A stretch of DNA of 64,000 nucleotides from Ectocarpus siliculosus. Lineage: Eukaryota; Sar; Phaeophyceae; Ectocarpales; Ectocarpaceae. The notes below the pieces were generated by a model. It was given only the letters and a program-made list of their open reading frames with translations, had not been told where the DNA came from and made no database searches. The position numbers and the translations under genes are program-made. This document shows positions 1 to 12,196 of the stretch, piece by piece. The stretch is taken from the NCBI GenBank assembly GCA_000310025.1, contig FN649741.1, positions 5,140,247 through 5,204,246 of the forward strand. The letters run 5' to 3'. Numbering within the stretch: position 1 is the stretch's first letter; each line of letters starts with the position of its first letter.

Positions 1-809
1 TGACGGCGGTGGATGACTGGAAAGCTCGGAAACGCAGGCATGGTCAGGTCACGAAACGCCACGCACGCCATCCCCAGAGGCAGTCCGGCAGCCTCAGACA
101 CGTTGCGCATGGAGGCCTCGATCTCGCCCTTCCACCCTGGGGTCTCCAACTCAACATCGTCTCCCACAAGGACTAGGTAGTCAGCCTTGCAGTCTTCGAC
201 AGCTTTGGCCGCCAGAAGGTTCCAAATCGTGCAAACATTTCCGAAGAACCCAGGGTGTACCATGGTGACCTGCACCCTTGCCAAGCCGCAATCGTTGAAG
301 AATCCAACCACCTTTCCCTTTGTGTAGACGGGGTCGCCATCATCAATTGCGACGCAAATGGAGATAGCACTGCGGTCATCCGCAGTAGTGGTACTCAACA
401 GCGAGCCTTTGAACCGCTCAAGCATTCTCATGCACTTAGCGTTATCCTGTTCGCCAATGCCGAAGGAAGTGATGGGCAGCAACAGTGCCCAAGGAGAAGT
501 AGCGGTGACATCGCCTGGCTCAAAGGTATTCCGTACTTCCACATTTGGAACGAGCGCCTGGCGCTGTTGCCATGCAGAACAAGGCCGAGGGATCGTGCGG
601 CATGTCTCCTCGGGGCTTTCAACTGCGTTCAAGCCGACCGCCGCCCTCGCATTGTGGAGGGCGTCCGCAATGCCAGTCATTCCCCAACAGCCGTGGTCGT
701 TTCCGAGGGCAGTAGTGTGGTAACCCTCTATCGGGAGACACGAACGAAGGCGCGAAGAGAAACGGAAATGCAGCGCGACAGCGACCCTTTCATGGGGATT
801 TACTGCTTT
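1..809 (-). CDS. Glycosyltransferase-like protein, partial (runs off left edge)
   Basis: An uninterrupted minus-strand frame of about 269 codons runs from an in-frame TAG (812-810) to the window edge with no stop, so it is part of a larger exon. It probably begins at a splice acceptor near 800-806; the first in-frame ATG is at 680. The protein has a DDGDPVY segment, then GFFGNVCTIWNLLAAKA, then YLVLVGDDVELETPGW, and later CVAFRDLTMPAFPSFPVIHR. The acidic GDDVEL segment after a hydrophobic strand resembles the metal-binding strand end of GT-A glycosyltransferases. From memory the arrangement recalls the glycosyltransferase domain of GREB1-like proteins, but no family is certain. Composition is clearly protein-like, and the overlapping plus-strand ORF (255-947) is its antisense shadow. 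Substrate and location cannot be told. Confidence 0.6.
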
Positions 810-1504
810 CTATTCCGAGAATGGACTACTGTAGTCTATGTATTTAAAGCCGAGAGAGATACAGAGAGCCAGCTCTTGTATCACCCGAGAGAGACAGCAG
901 TGAGAGCCAGTTCGTCCGTAACTACTGTTGCTGCTGTTCTTCTGTAATTCGTAATTTGATGTGTACTGAGTACACTTTTCTGACTGTATGCGCATGACAT
1001 GAACCTCCCTCCCACTTGCTCAGTTTTCACCGGAATCATCGCAAGGGTAGGATGATCCAGCCCCCCGGGACCAGGCCACAAAAAGACAAAGGACAGAGTA
1101 CAGTTTTTTTTTATTTTTCTTAATAATATGACACCACGAAACCATACACAGTACAGGTTTTGTATCAGTGCTGCACATTTTCGTTCCAAAAACATGTCGG
1201 GGGCAGGGAATTTGAAATTTGAATGGATGAAGCATCTCTCTCGCTCGCGCACTTCGGCACAGACTACTAGGTCAGCCGCGCAGAATCGCACCCTCCTCGT
1301 TGTGATAACACAATCTACAAACCTGGATTGCACATAAGGGAGAGAGAGCAGGGGAAAGAGAGAACTCTCAGCAGCCAGGTGACAGGGCCCTGGACCGTCT
1401 CCGGAGAACACGCGGTCAAGCGGTCAACCCCACAGTAATTGCGCCGCCTCTCTCTGACGATCAAGCCCTATGCGCACATCGACCTTTCGCCTGGCCACCA
1501 CCTA
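810..1504. other. Region between divergent genes
   Basis: This stretch separates the minus-strand glycosyltransferase-like exon from the HCF101 start. It contains GAGAGA/CAGAGAGCCAG-rich sequence at about 857-910 with an imperfect internal duplication. It also has AT-rich sequence (T-run near 1105-1117) and possibly upstream exons or promoters of both genes. No convincing coding sequence was seen. Confidence 0.4.
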
Positions 1505-2864
1505 ATGCTAGCCCTACCATATACATGTAGGTGGCACCCACTTGCTGGGAGAGCGCGGGCGAGGCATTTGGTCGATGTCTCCGTCCGACGTAACAAGCCC
1601 ACAAGTTGCAGCACAAGTCGCAGAGGCATCAAGGTGGCCGGAGCTGCGGCCCAAGGACGTCGGACGGCAGCAGCATCAGACACTACAAGCACCATCGCGG
1701 CACTGCTGTCTCCCCAGATCTTACAGTCACGACGGTTTATCTCTACCGCTCCCGGTCCCAGTCTCGCCACGGACGTCAGCTGGCACGTCGCGCACTACAG
1801 GAACGGTGGCAATGCGCGGCAGTTGCCGAGGAGAAGGCACATGTCTCTGTGGGGCGGTTGGGGGCAAGGGACGTCGGGGGGGCCCAACAGCAGCCCGGAG
1901 GAAGAACTGGCGCGTCGTTGGCGGCAAGAGAAGGAGGAAGAGGTGCTGGCGATCCTCTCGGGTGTTGTTGAGCCATGCACGGGCAAGGATGTGGTGGAGC
2001 TCGGCTTCGTGCAGGATGTGCGCATCGACGGTGAGCCCTACGAGAGCAGTAGACGTGGAGGTACCTCTGCGTTGGTCATGACTAGTGGCCATCCTTGACA
2101 GCGGTGGCGTTGTGCAAGCTACGTAGCCCTATTGGCCTGGTTTTGCTACGATACAAGCCTTGTTTCAGGCACCGCTTTGCAGATCGAAGCTCCTCGTGTG
2201 TAGTCTGGTGCACGCGCAAACATAATACATGTCCATCGTCTTCGGGTAGGCTACTGTAGCTTGCAGTCGTGCGCTTGCTTGTGCAAAAGGAGACGCGTAT
2301 ATATGTAGAACGCAAAGATGCACTGCTGTACGACATTGCTGTGGTAGCTGAATGTACACCAACGTCTCACCAGTAAGCTTGTGTTCCCATGTGGTCCTCT
2401 CTTGCCTTCCCCCTCCGCCCATCCATTTTCTCGCGTTCCCAGAAGTTGTTCATGGTGAGCAACCACAAGACAACACCGGCGAGGACAGCGCGGAAGCGCC
2501 GTTGGCGATAAGCTTCACGCTCCGAGTGCCGACGCTCGCCTTGCCCGGGCGCGACACTCTCGCCTCGGAGTGCGAGGCCGCCTTGCTCGCCCTTCCCTGG
2601 GTAGCCTCTGCCAACGCGCTGACCAAGGTCCGTAGACCGAGGTGGAGACGGACGGTCCAGCGACGTAGCACACCGGGTTCCATACTCAATCGTAGTGTCG
2701 GGACAGAGACAACACCTGGCGGTGGAGGAGGAGGCGGAGGGGGAGGAGCGCCGTCCCCGGGGCTCGAGTCGGTGCAGGACGTGGTGTGCGTGAGCAGCTG
2801 CAAGGGAGGGGTGGGCAAGAGCACGGTGGCGGTGAACCTGGCGTACTCGCTGGCGTCGAGGGGG

Positions 2865-2895
<31 letters not shown>

Positions 2896-5800
2896 ACGGC
2901 CCGAGTCTGCCCACCCTTGTCAATGTGAGCCGAAGCAGTAGAAGTTGCGTCCAAAATTGGCACCGTATGTCATGCTGCGGGCCGGGTCGTCAGCATCGCT
3001 CACGCTCATGTTTCAGGAAGCTGTCGATGATTCAACTGCTTTGTTGTCTATTGGCATACGCAAAAACTTCCCGGGCCGTCAACTGCTGCACATATTTAGG
3101 TTATTCCACCACGCGTTAGAGCCGAGCCGGTAGTTGCTATTCACCAGGGTAAACCGACACACGCCGTTGTGCACCGCTCGGAAATTTCTGCGCGTCCCCG
3201 TCACCCTCGATTCACACCCACTCCTCTGCCCGCGTTGCTGGCCATGTTTTCTTGCCACTCAAAAAACAACTTTTTTGACACGGACAGCCCGACGATGTCG
3301 CTCTTCGAGTGAGCCCCGCCTTTCCGGACCTCAATCTTCTCTCGCCGATTATCCATCGTGGGGTGGCGTGCATGAGCTTTGGGTGGGTCAACGCCAAGGC
3401 GGGAGTTCCCGGCGCCGGTGGACACGGGGCTGCGGTAATGAGGGGACCCATGGTGTCGAAGGTCCGCAACCCCCTGGCATGAAAACTGTATATGCTTGTC
3501 CTAAGTTTTTGTTCGAATCCCCCCTGGGGTTGCTCCAATTTGCCTTTTTTTTATCGACGAATTGTCGAAGGACTTACTAGCAATATCAAACGTGGCACTT
3601 GCAGCGTTCCCAGGCAGGAAAAATGTCGTGTGGTTGCATCCTTGAGACCCCTCGACGCGCTCAACTACGATGAGCGGTGACGTGTGCCACGACCTTGGAC
3701 GTGATTTCACGCGTGCCCTACACCAGCGGATCGCCCCGGTGCTGAGGTAGTGCGGGCAGGAAATCATGTCGATCGTGGTCGCCATGGCCAACCGTATGTC
3801 AAGCACGGCACCCAGTTGGTAGAGTCTGCTGTGGTTCATGTTTCGTCGCTCAACTCTAAGCAGTCTTGCATGCCTCAGCCCGGCAGCAGCCAGTGAAGGT
3901 CGGTGCCCATGACAGCTTTTGGGAGGGTATCCTTTTGAGGAATCGCCACGTCATGCTTCATTTCGGCCACACATCGTTTCTCCCTTCCGAAGTAAGCCAT
4001 GATTGTACCAACTGCGGGAATTGCGCGCGCGTTGGTGACATCGTCAATTCATTTTTCGCAAGCGGTGTGGTGGCTCAATTGGCACAGCGTTTTGGAAAGC
4101 GGGGGATTCTGCAACTGATTGTTATCCCGCGTCTGAGACAAGCCCTTCGAGCTTGATGACACTGATTTTATTGCGCCGCGAGTATCACAGGAGCTATCTT
4201 CTTCGTGCACGGGTCCCCCTACTATTCCCACCACCCATCGCCCTCCGCGCGTTTCGTGTATGCAGTTTGACGAAAATGTGGCGGTACCTCGGCGCCTGTT
4301 GTTTTCTTGTGTCCAGGTAATAAATCAGCTTTTGCTCGGGACCGACTGGGGAGAGCTGGAGTACCTCATCATCGACATGCCTCCAGGTAAATTCACGGGG
4401 GGAGCAACCACCGCCGGAGTTGGGCGTTTCCATGTGGGGGTGCAAAAGTCGCATTCTTTTGAGGACTGCCTATCCCGGCGAAGTTGCCTTCAACTCAATG
4501 ATCGCGTTGCTGCCCCATGTGTGTGTGTACATGTCAACAACCCCCGCACTTTCCAAACCATCATTATTTGGGGGCGATTATCACTTCCAGAGGTGGTCGT
4601 CTTTCCTCGGCCTCTTCGCTGACACCGTCCGATTTTCACCTGTCCTTGTTCTCTGTTGTTGCTGTTGCTTGTTCTGTAACAGGAACTGGTGATATCCAGA
4701 TCACGCTGGGACAGGCGTTGCAGATGAGCGGGGCGGTGGTAGTGACCACCCCTCAAAAGCTGAGCTACGTGGACGTTGTAAAGGGCATCGACATGTTCGC
4801 AGAAATAAAGGTGTGTCTTATGGATCCTCCACTCACTTACCACCGGAAACATCCAGTGGAGATACAGCAGGCTTAACGATTTTTTTCATGTTTCTAGGTG
4901 TGCCGACCGTGAACAATGAATCCCTTCGATTTGCCCGATCCGTCGCCCGTCTGGGAGTAATATCTGGCATGATGGTCTGTATTTTGGTCTGTGAGACTCA
5001 TGGCCCACTGCAACTTGACCGCCGTCACGAACAGACCGTGGAGCAACACGGTTTTAGCAAAGAGCCAGAGACAGGTACATCGTATGCCACACTTCATCTA
5101 CATTCCAGTCTTTCGAATAGGGACCAATATTTGGCGGAACAGAAGTGCCAGCCTTGTCCGCGGAAAGGACAATGCCCCAACTTGATCCCCTTTCTGCCTC
5201 AACACCACGGATATGTATGCGAGTATCCACATTTGTTTCCATGTTAATCCCGCTTGCTGGTCACTTGCAACTGTGCTTTTGCCCTGAGGTTAACACAACC
5301 CTGCAAACATTTTGTCAAACTGGCCATACACAAGGTACCGGTCCTTTCGGTGGTGGAGAACATGGCATACTTCGACTGCAGTAACGGCGAGCGCCACCGC
5401 CCCTTCGGCCCCGGCCATGCCCGAGAGCTGGTGGAGGAGTGCGGCCTCGCCTCCGGCTGCGTGTTCAGCCTTCCCCTCAGCCCGGCGGTGGCACGGGGCA
5501 GCGACTGCGGCGACCCGGTGTCCCTGTCTAGCCCTGACGGCGAGGAAGCCAAGGTGCTTTATGATCGTAAAAGTTGTGTTTGTCAGCGGCGATAACGGGG
5601 AATGGGAACCCTCTCCCGCTGCTACCCCTACGGCGAAGAGCGGCGGGGGTAGCGATTCCTGGTTCAGACTGAACGAGAAGATCTCGCACCTGCGAGATGG
5701 CCGGTAGCACCCCGTAGCGATCCCGGCGGTTAAGGGACATTGCACCGGGTGCAAACGGCGAGAGCCTGAAAAAATAATCGACGTCCAACACTAGTGCCTA

Positions 5801-8219
5801 TATATGCCACCCGCGCAAGACAATCGCGGGGTGTACGTTCCGATCCCTTCGCTGACCACCTTATTGCACGAGCGCACAGGGAGTACGTAGCGTGGCCGAC
5901 CATAGCGTAGTTCCGGCCACACCCTCTTGAGTTTGGGTGAATTTGGACGGCGGTGGACAAACGCGAACCTCCGAGATGGTCGATGGTTCTATCGTCGGCC
6001 CAAATTACCCTCTTGTTCGCCCACGCACCTGCGCCACCCCTGTCCTTCCCCGCTGTTCCGGCGCCGCCCCCGCCTTGGTCGGTCATTTCTGCTGCTGAAC
6101 TGTTTTCGATTTTGTCTCGGGCGCAGGTGTACTTGTCTCTGGCTGATGGGGTCGTACGAGAGACGTTCCGCGCCGGGAAAACTGCCGCTGATGTCCCCGA
6201 GGTAATGGACGTAGACGTAGGTTTGTGTTGGTATCACGAGCATCAGGTACAGCAGTCTCTGCAGCCTTGACGAGCGCTGCCACCGTTGTTCTATCGAGTG
6301 GTTCGTGGAGCCGGCGACTACATGGTCAATATGGGGGGTTCAATAATCCTTGTCATCATGACAAGAGTCCACCCGTAGTGAGCACAATCATTCCTCTGCT
6401 GCTTCCAAAAGTCGTTGACCCCCCCACCCCGCAGGCCAACCCCATTGGTCACGCGCGCACAACCCATATGATTGACGCCCTTACCCTGCTGGTGCTGCTG
6501 GTGCTGCTGCTAATGACGTGTAGGTATCCTTCAAGAGCGGGCGAGGGATTGTCCTGCGCTACATTTCAGAGGCAGAGGCGGCGGAGTTCGTGATCCCTCC
6601 TTTCGAAGTGAGATACCTGCTGCTAAGCACAACCACTTTCATGCCCCCCTCGTCGGTCGATACATTAATACCCTCGCGCGCAATGGCGCATCCATCCATA
6701 CCCTTCGGACGATTAATTGCATCCAGCCAACTTCTTCCCGGTTTCCCTACAATAACCGTGAAGAACATTAAGAACCACCTTCGATGGGTCATGGGTGCAC
6801 GAAACGAAGCGCGTCCCTCACGCATCTTTTATCAACGTCGGTGGGATGTGCTAAGTTTGGAATCGAGCACCAATTGATGCATGGAAGTCACCACGTGAAG
6901 TGGCGATGAATCGGAAGCATGAGAGTAGGTCGCGAACAGGACATTTAACAGAGATGTAACACTGCCCACGTTTTATGGGAGCATGAAGTTGCTAGAAAAG
7001 TTCAAGTTTGTTGGGCAGCTTTTGCCGGGAACTATTTTCAAAATTTACAATTATTCCACGCTCACACGGAGCGAAGGAAGGTTTATTCACGGGACTGGTG
7101 GAATACGGAGGCGTGATCACTCTTCGTTTATTGAGCAACGGCGATAAGCAGGCACACTCCTTCATTCCACACCGCGAAACCGGCCAGAGCGTGCAACAAT
7201 GGCCTGGGAAACGAGTTGGTAGCACAGAACCTGGCGTCGTGCCTTCCAATCGAAGCCAGGAAGACCTCAATCGTGCTCACATCCAACACGAATTGTTGAT
7301 GCAGACTCAACAAATACGTATTCTACACAGCTGCGGCCATCGCAGGCAATTCCTACTCGTTGATCGAGTATTGTGACTTGGCCGTTCATCGATCGCGTGG
7401 ATCGTGCGCGTGAGTGTGACGGGAGAGTGTCTACGTGAGTGTGTGGTAGGGGCAAGTACTTGGCGGGGATTGGCAGAAGTCTCGCCGCGTAGCTTTTGTT
7501 CGACACTTTTGTCATGAGAAAAGTTTGCAAACAATTGCCCCAGATCGCGCGATCAGTTAAGAGCAAAATTTTCAAAACTGTCGAAGCAACTGTTTACCCC
7601 CATAACGAGCGTACATGAGAAAAGTTGCGAGAAAAGTTTCCAAAATTTAACTCTTCTCGCAACTTTCTGCTCCCACTAAAAGCTGCGTAAGGAATGCGGT
7701 GAATCTGACATGGAAAGGTGTGGTTTCGCACATAGCGTGCGACGAGGACGCGCAATCGCTAACGTAGGCGGCAAGAAGATTGTCATGATGGTGAGAGAGG
7801 CGCGGTTTCGTAGCAGAGGTTTGCTCAGTTGCGATGTCGCCAAGACATTAGAGGGTACGAAAGTTGGCCTTGGACCTGATAGAACAGAGAACTCACACGA
7901 TCTTGACGGGCATACTCGTTATGAATGACTGAGCGATGAGAGTAGAAGGTGACATTCCCGGTACACGTCCCAACTGACTACCCCTCCCCTTGCCTGCCTC
8001 CCCCCCCACCCCGAAACGGAGTAGCTGCGAACCCGAGATCCGGCAACCGGAGAGCCTCTTGCCAGCGAGCAAGCCGCTGCTGTGTCGGACGATGTGGAGC
8101 CGGTTAACATTAGCGTCAGGGGCAACTACGCCGTTTCCATCTCTTGGAGCGATGGACACCGGGGTGCGATATATAGCTACCAAGTGCTCCGAAAGATCGT
8201 GGAGCAGAGGAATCGGTAG
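1505..8219 (+). CDS. HCF101: HCF101/Mrp-type Fe-S cluster scaffold P-loop ATPase
   Basis: Nine-exon model: 1505-2030, 2443-2924, 3288-3461, 4317-4386, 4683-4810, 5335-5553, 6127-6201, 6524-6607 and 8025-8219 (stop TAG), about 650 residues. All junctions are GT-AG and phases agree. Domains in order: Arg-rich leader of ~140 residues; DUF59/MIP18 domain ([20 protein letters not shown], then ALLALPWV); Gly-run linker; ParA/Mrp NTPase with Walker [12 protein letters not shown] near residue 300, deviant partner [18 protein letters not shown], switch [12 protein letters not shown] and [13 protein letters not shown]; and a C-terminal DUF971-like end ([17 protein letters not shown], then [12 protein letters not shown]). 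DUF59 plus NTPase plus DUF971 defines HCF101, which assembles and delivers 4Fe-4S clusters (to photosystem I in plants). The start is the first ATG of the open frame; the leader gives no clear choice between plastid and mitochondrion. An 81-nt intron (2628-2708) could be removed in frame from exon 2. Confidence 0.9.
7621..7666. repeat. Inverted repeat (hairpin) in last HCF101 intron
   Basis: Arms AAAGTTGCGAGAAAAG (7621-7636) and CTCTTCTCGCAACTTT (7651-7666) pair at 15 of 16 positions around a 14-nt loop. A related GAGAAAAGTTTGC stretch lies at about 7516-7529. It could be a MITE-like remnant or a transcript hairpin; no function is evident. Confidence 0.5.
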
Positions 8220-9712
8220 CGGCAGAAGGAAAGGGTTGACTTTTCTATATTTTTGTTCATTCCGTCTTGACGTGGTCGATTACCGATTAATTGTGGAGAG
8301 AGCGCAAGGAAAACGGAACGTGAGTGGGGCAACGTTGCGTATACTTGTACGAAGTCGTTGCGAAATTCGAGATGTGTGACCCAGCGACTGCTACACTGGC
8401 CCAGGCGGAATATGGCGACCTCAGCGTTTCAAACCACGCCTGAAATTGTTTTCGCGGTCTTTCCTCACAAATACATTGTGCTCCAACCGGTAGGCGACAA
8501 CTTCCGCGGCCAGCAGGCCAGCCAAAGCAGTTCGCCCTTCAAGCTCGTGTGCCGTCTGCGTGCCAATAATACGGGCATTCCACAGAACGGTCACGGCAGC
8601 CCATAGGTAGCCCACCTGGGGACGTCCTAACCTTATCCACAATTTAACGCTGACCCTAACCTCTCAGGGCGTCTAAAGATAAATGCGTACTCCGAACGAA
8701 AAAACGTACGCCTGGTAGACAGATTTTGGCTCTCAAATCTAGACTTGTCTATGGGCACCATCCTCAGTTGATTGACATGGAAATGTTGTGTGTGGGGGGA
8801 TGGTGATGAACCTCCCGGGGCAAAGTCTGATTTTTGTTTGGTGTGTTCCAAGTGTTACCTCTAGAGGTTTGGAGGAAATACTCGTTGCTATTTAGTACGT
8901 GGGTTTCAACGAGGTTTGCTGTCTCCCCTAAGGAAAACTTTGAAAACGCCAGAAAGCGGGGATATACCCCCCCCTCTTCAATAGTTCTGATTGGACTGAA
9001 AATTTCAGCATAGGGTAAATGAGGGTGGAGAATTGTGAATCCGTCGGCAGATTCTCCAAATTCACTGACGGTACCGAGTTACAGCTATAAATATCCCAAA
9101 ACGCCCATAAAGCGGGGTTGGAAGGGTCCCTCGAAACCTCAAAAGCCGGCTCTGCGGGCTTGAAGTCGGAGTACTGGGAAATTTTGGAGTGGGGATCATG
9201 AATCTTTAATCATAATGGCCCAGTTCGCTATTGCCTTTGAGAATCGGGCGTGGCAAAGTGACGTATTCCTGAAGGATTCAACCAAAATCTCGTTTTCTAA
9301 GTTTGATCTGGCGCAGCTGAGTTTTGGTCTGGGTATATATCGATTGCCGAGTTGTAGAAAACCAAATCGGACGGGAATGCGGCGAAAAGTTTTTTTGAAG
9401 AGGTTCCCCACCGAATTGTTTCTTTTCTACATTTTGTTTAGACGTTTTTCGTGTCGTTCTGATGAACGCGATAAAATAAAAAAGGTTTTCAATATTCTCT
9501 TTTTTTCAGCTGCGCCCCGGGCAAATGTCTCTCAACTGCGGATGGCGCCTGTGTCCCACAGAAGTGCAAACACGACCGCCGATTAATGGTTGTATGTCAG
9601 CGTAGATTGCTACACCCACTGCACTTTCACGGGACAAGAGGGTCAAATTTTGCGAAGGATTGCATTCTCGCCTTCACCATCTGGACGGGTCATTTACATT
9701 TTCGTGCTTTTC
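8220..9712. other. Intergenic, no gene seen
   Basis: This is the start of the long gap between the 3' ends of HCF101 and the ABC1 kinase. All frames are short and low in protein-like character. It includes AT-richer sequence (9180-9500). I see no RNA gene or recognisable transposon protein. Confidence 0.5.
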
Positions 9713-10290
9713 CATGCTAGTCCATGAAACTTTCCGTGGAAGTCCATGGAATTCCATGGAACGACTAATGGAATTCCATAGAAGTCCATAGAATTCCATG
9801 GAATATTCATGGAAGTCCGGGGACGTTCATGATATACGATGGAGTTCCGTTGAAGCCCACGAACTTCCACGGAATTACTCGGAAAGTCATGAATGTCCAT
9901 GGGCTTCCATGAAAATTTCATGGACTTCCATCAAACATTTCATTGACGTTCATGATATTTATGTCATGAAGTATTTATGCGAGTATCCCCTTACGTGTCA
10001 TGAAACTTCTCATGAAAACATTTCGAGGACGTTGACAGGGGTTCACGAAGACTATGAACGTTCACGGAATGTGTCATGGAACATCGCGGTGGGCATCCGT
10101 CGATTATTTCGTGGACTTCCATGAGCGCCCATGAAATATTTCATGGATGTCCGCCGAACATTTCGTTGAGGAAGTCCATGGAAGTCCATGGCATGTTTCA
10201 TGGACGTGCGTTCATAGATTTTCATGGACGTTCATGGAACATGTCATGAACTTCCGTGAAATTTCATGGAAGTCCATGAAGCACCACCTC
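9713..10290. repeat. Degenerate palindromic CATGG array, left block
   Basis: Dense succession of short units such as TTCCATGGA, CATGGAATTCCATGG and CATGAAACTTC. They are spaced roughly every 10-12 bases, with many point changes. The core CATGG/CCATG is self-complementary, so the block reads alike on both strands and could form many small hairpins. The same unit reappears at 12197-12760, with a GC-richer cousin between. Open frames in it are repeat translations, not genes. Confidence 0.75.
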
Positions 10291-10659
10291 AAAGTCCTGA
10301 TTGATTATGCAATCTTGCTTGGAGGGAAGACGGCATAGCTCACAAGAGTTCTTGTTGTCGTGTCGCATGTTGCGGTACAATCTTAGGTTATTTTTCGCGA
10401 GTTTTTGTTGTGTGTGTTCGCGGGGATGGGAAGCCGCGCTCAAACCCCGAAGCTTTTGCTTTTCCTCTTAAAAATATTTCCACGTAGATCCCCGGTAAGC
10501 ACAGGGTCTTCGAAGAGAGACGCGCAACGACAGTACACTAACCAACAACCCATGGCGGTGATGAGAGAGAGGCCGGCGAGTTAAAGCTCTCGCAAAACAA
10601 AGAAGGAATCGGGGGAACTTTGTAGGGTCTCCCACACTTTCGGCGGTTTTGCAACTTAA

Positions 10660-11475
10660 ATCGCCCATGGGCTGTCCATGGGCACCACGTTGTGCTCATT
10701 GGCTTCCCATAGACAGCCCGCGGGCCGAATATGGGCACTTTGGTGCCCACGGGCGGGGTGACCTCGGGCCGCCCATGGGAAATCCCCATGGGCAGCCCAT
10801 GATCCGTCAATGAATGAGTGCCCTCAACCGGAACCAGTGCCATAAACAATGGATTATCTGCCCCTCATTTCAACGGCCAAAGACCTTAGGGCTAACCGTA
10901 ACCCTATCCCTAACCCCAAGCCCACACGATACGTGCTAGGTTGGCGCTGGGTTAAGTTCTACATTGATGTACCGGTGGCTAAGTTCTACATGGTATGCCG
11001 GTGGCTATAAATGAGTTCTATTTAGGTTGAAGTGCCCACGGTGGGCAATTCGTGGGCAGTTCATGGGCTGCCCATCCATGTGCCCACCCATAGGCAGCCC
11101 ATGGGGAGGTTCATGGGCAGTCTGTTAGATATACTCGCAGCAGTATCTGGCCGTGAGGATCCCAGGGGGATACGTGTTGGGAATTTCGTGTGTTGTGGGG
11201 TACCACCGGTGCAGTCACAGGGACCCTTCTGGCGTGGCGGATGTGATGAGGCTTGCGTGCGTGCAGCTCACCTTCTCTCTCTCTCCACCACCACCACCGT
11301 CTCTCTCCAATCAAGTTTCCTTCTCCCACTCTCTCTCCAACTCTCTCTCAACCTCTCTCTCTCGGCCTAACACGGCCGACTACCCAGTGCCCCAAGTAAC
11401 GTCCAGAACGTGCTTGCTGCACCCCGCGAGTTTACCTTTCATAGTCCATGAAGCGCCCATGGGTACCTCATGGGC
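10660..11475. repeat. GCCCATGGGC-type palindromic repeat block
   Basis: Clusters of GCCCATGGGCAGCCCATGG-like units occur at about 10662-10805, 11032-11122 and 11453-11478. They resemble the neighbouring CATGGA array but with GGGC replacing GAAT. Between clusters lies a 28-bp near-duplicate containing AAGTTCTACAT and CCGGTGGCT (10952-11007), and a CT/CCA-rich microsatellite (about 11272-11365). No coding content is recognised. Confidence 0.65.
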
Positions 11476-11653
11476 AGTTTAGCAAAACTGCCAGTAGCCT
11501 GGCAGATTGACATTGTCGGGGGGCAAATCTCCTCGTACGTTTCGCATCGTCCGTCCTCGTGGATGGCTGTTTCGGCGGTTACCCCCTCCCTCAGTGTCGT
11601 CCCGTCTTCCCTCCCCTCTTCTCAGCGCCGTTTCTCCTCTTCCTTAGTGTGGA

Positions 11654-12181
11654 TTGATCGGGTGCGTTCGCTGCCTCTGCTTCGGCGCCCCCTTCGCCTT
11701 CTCCCGCACGCCCTTCGTTCTGGCGACGGTTGGCCAGATGAGGGCAGCGACATACTACTGTAGGACGGGGGAGGTTCCCTATGTGCCGCTTGTTCCGCCC
11801 GATACAGAGCTCGAAGCTCTGGCGATGGGCGCCGTCGAGGTTGTTGTGGCCAGCCGTCAACCTCTTCACGTAGCGCAGCCGACGGGTACCGGATGGTCTA
11901 AACCAGCACGTATTTTGGAACTGCCTCGAGACTCAAAGCTTGAGTCGGCGCTCGACTCGCCTGCAGTCGTACACCAAGTGGCCGTTCCGGCGGGAGTAAT
12001 CGTTCGTCATTGTGCCCATAATGAAATGCTGAAGTTTAACACGACATATAGGTGGTACGCCTTGTCTCCTTGGTTGGGTGCAGGAAGGAAAGTTGGCTTC
12101 GGTCAATGGCGCGCCTTTGTTCCCCCCAGTAATGTGCAGAGTTTGTATATTATAGACTATGGCACTGTTGTTGTGTTATGA
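11654..12181 (+). CDS. Hypothetical ORF between repeat arrays
   Basis: A 175-codon plus-strand frame with an upstream-open ATG. Its central part (LESALDSPAVVHQVAVPAGV) has protein-like composition, unlike the flanking repeats. It matches no family I recognise. It sits in the unique core bracketed by two palindromic CATGG arrays, so it may belong to a mobile element or be chance. There are no catalytic motifs, signal peptide or membrane segment of note. Confidence 0.25.
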   Translation: MIGCVRCLCFGAPFAFSRTPFVLATVGQMRAATYYCRTGEVPYVPLVPPDTELEALAMGAVEVVVASRQPLHVAQPTGTGWSKPARILELPRDSKLESALDSPAVVHQVAVPAGVIVRHCAHNEMLKFNTTYRWYALSPWLGAGRKVGFGQWRAFVPPSNVQSLYIIDYGTVVVL

Positions 12182-12196
12182 AGTTTGAAGAAACAT

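Noticed and set aside
255-947. 230-codon plus-strand ORF
   Set aside because: Antisense of the glycosyltransferase-like minus-strand frame, with poorer composition.
3466-3532. tRNA-like element in HCF101 intron: GCAACCCC...GGGGTTGC arms, GTTCGAATCC box and a T-run
   Set aside because: The outer arms pair, but no T stem (TTTTT against CCCCC), D arm or anticodon stem can be formed; at best a degenerate tRNA relic.
9798-10124. 108-codon ORF rich in His/Glu/Ser/Trp
   Set aside because: A direct translation of the degenerate CATGGAAGTC repeat, not a gene.
8630-10920. Scattered CCCTAACC-type telomere-like words (8650-8665 and 10890-10915)
   Set aside because: Only one or two imperfect units each; far short of a telomeric or interstitial telomere array.
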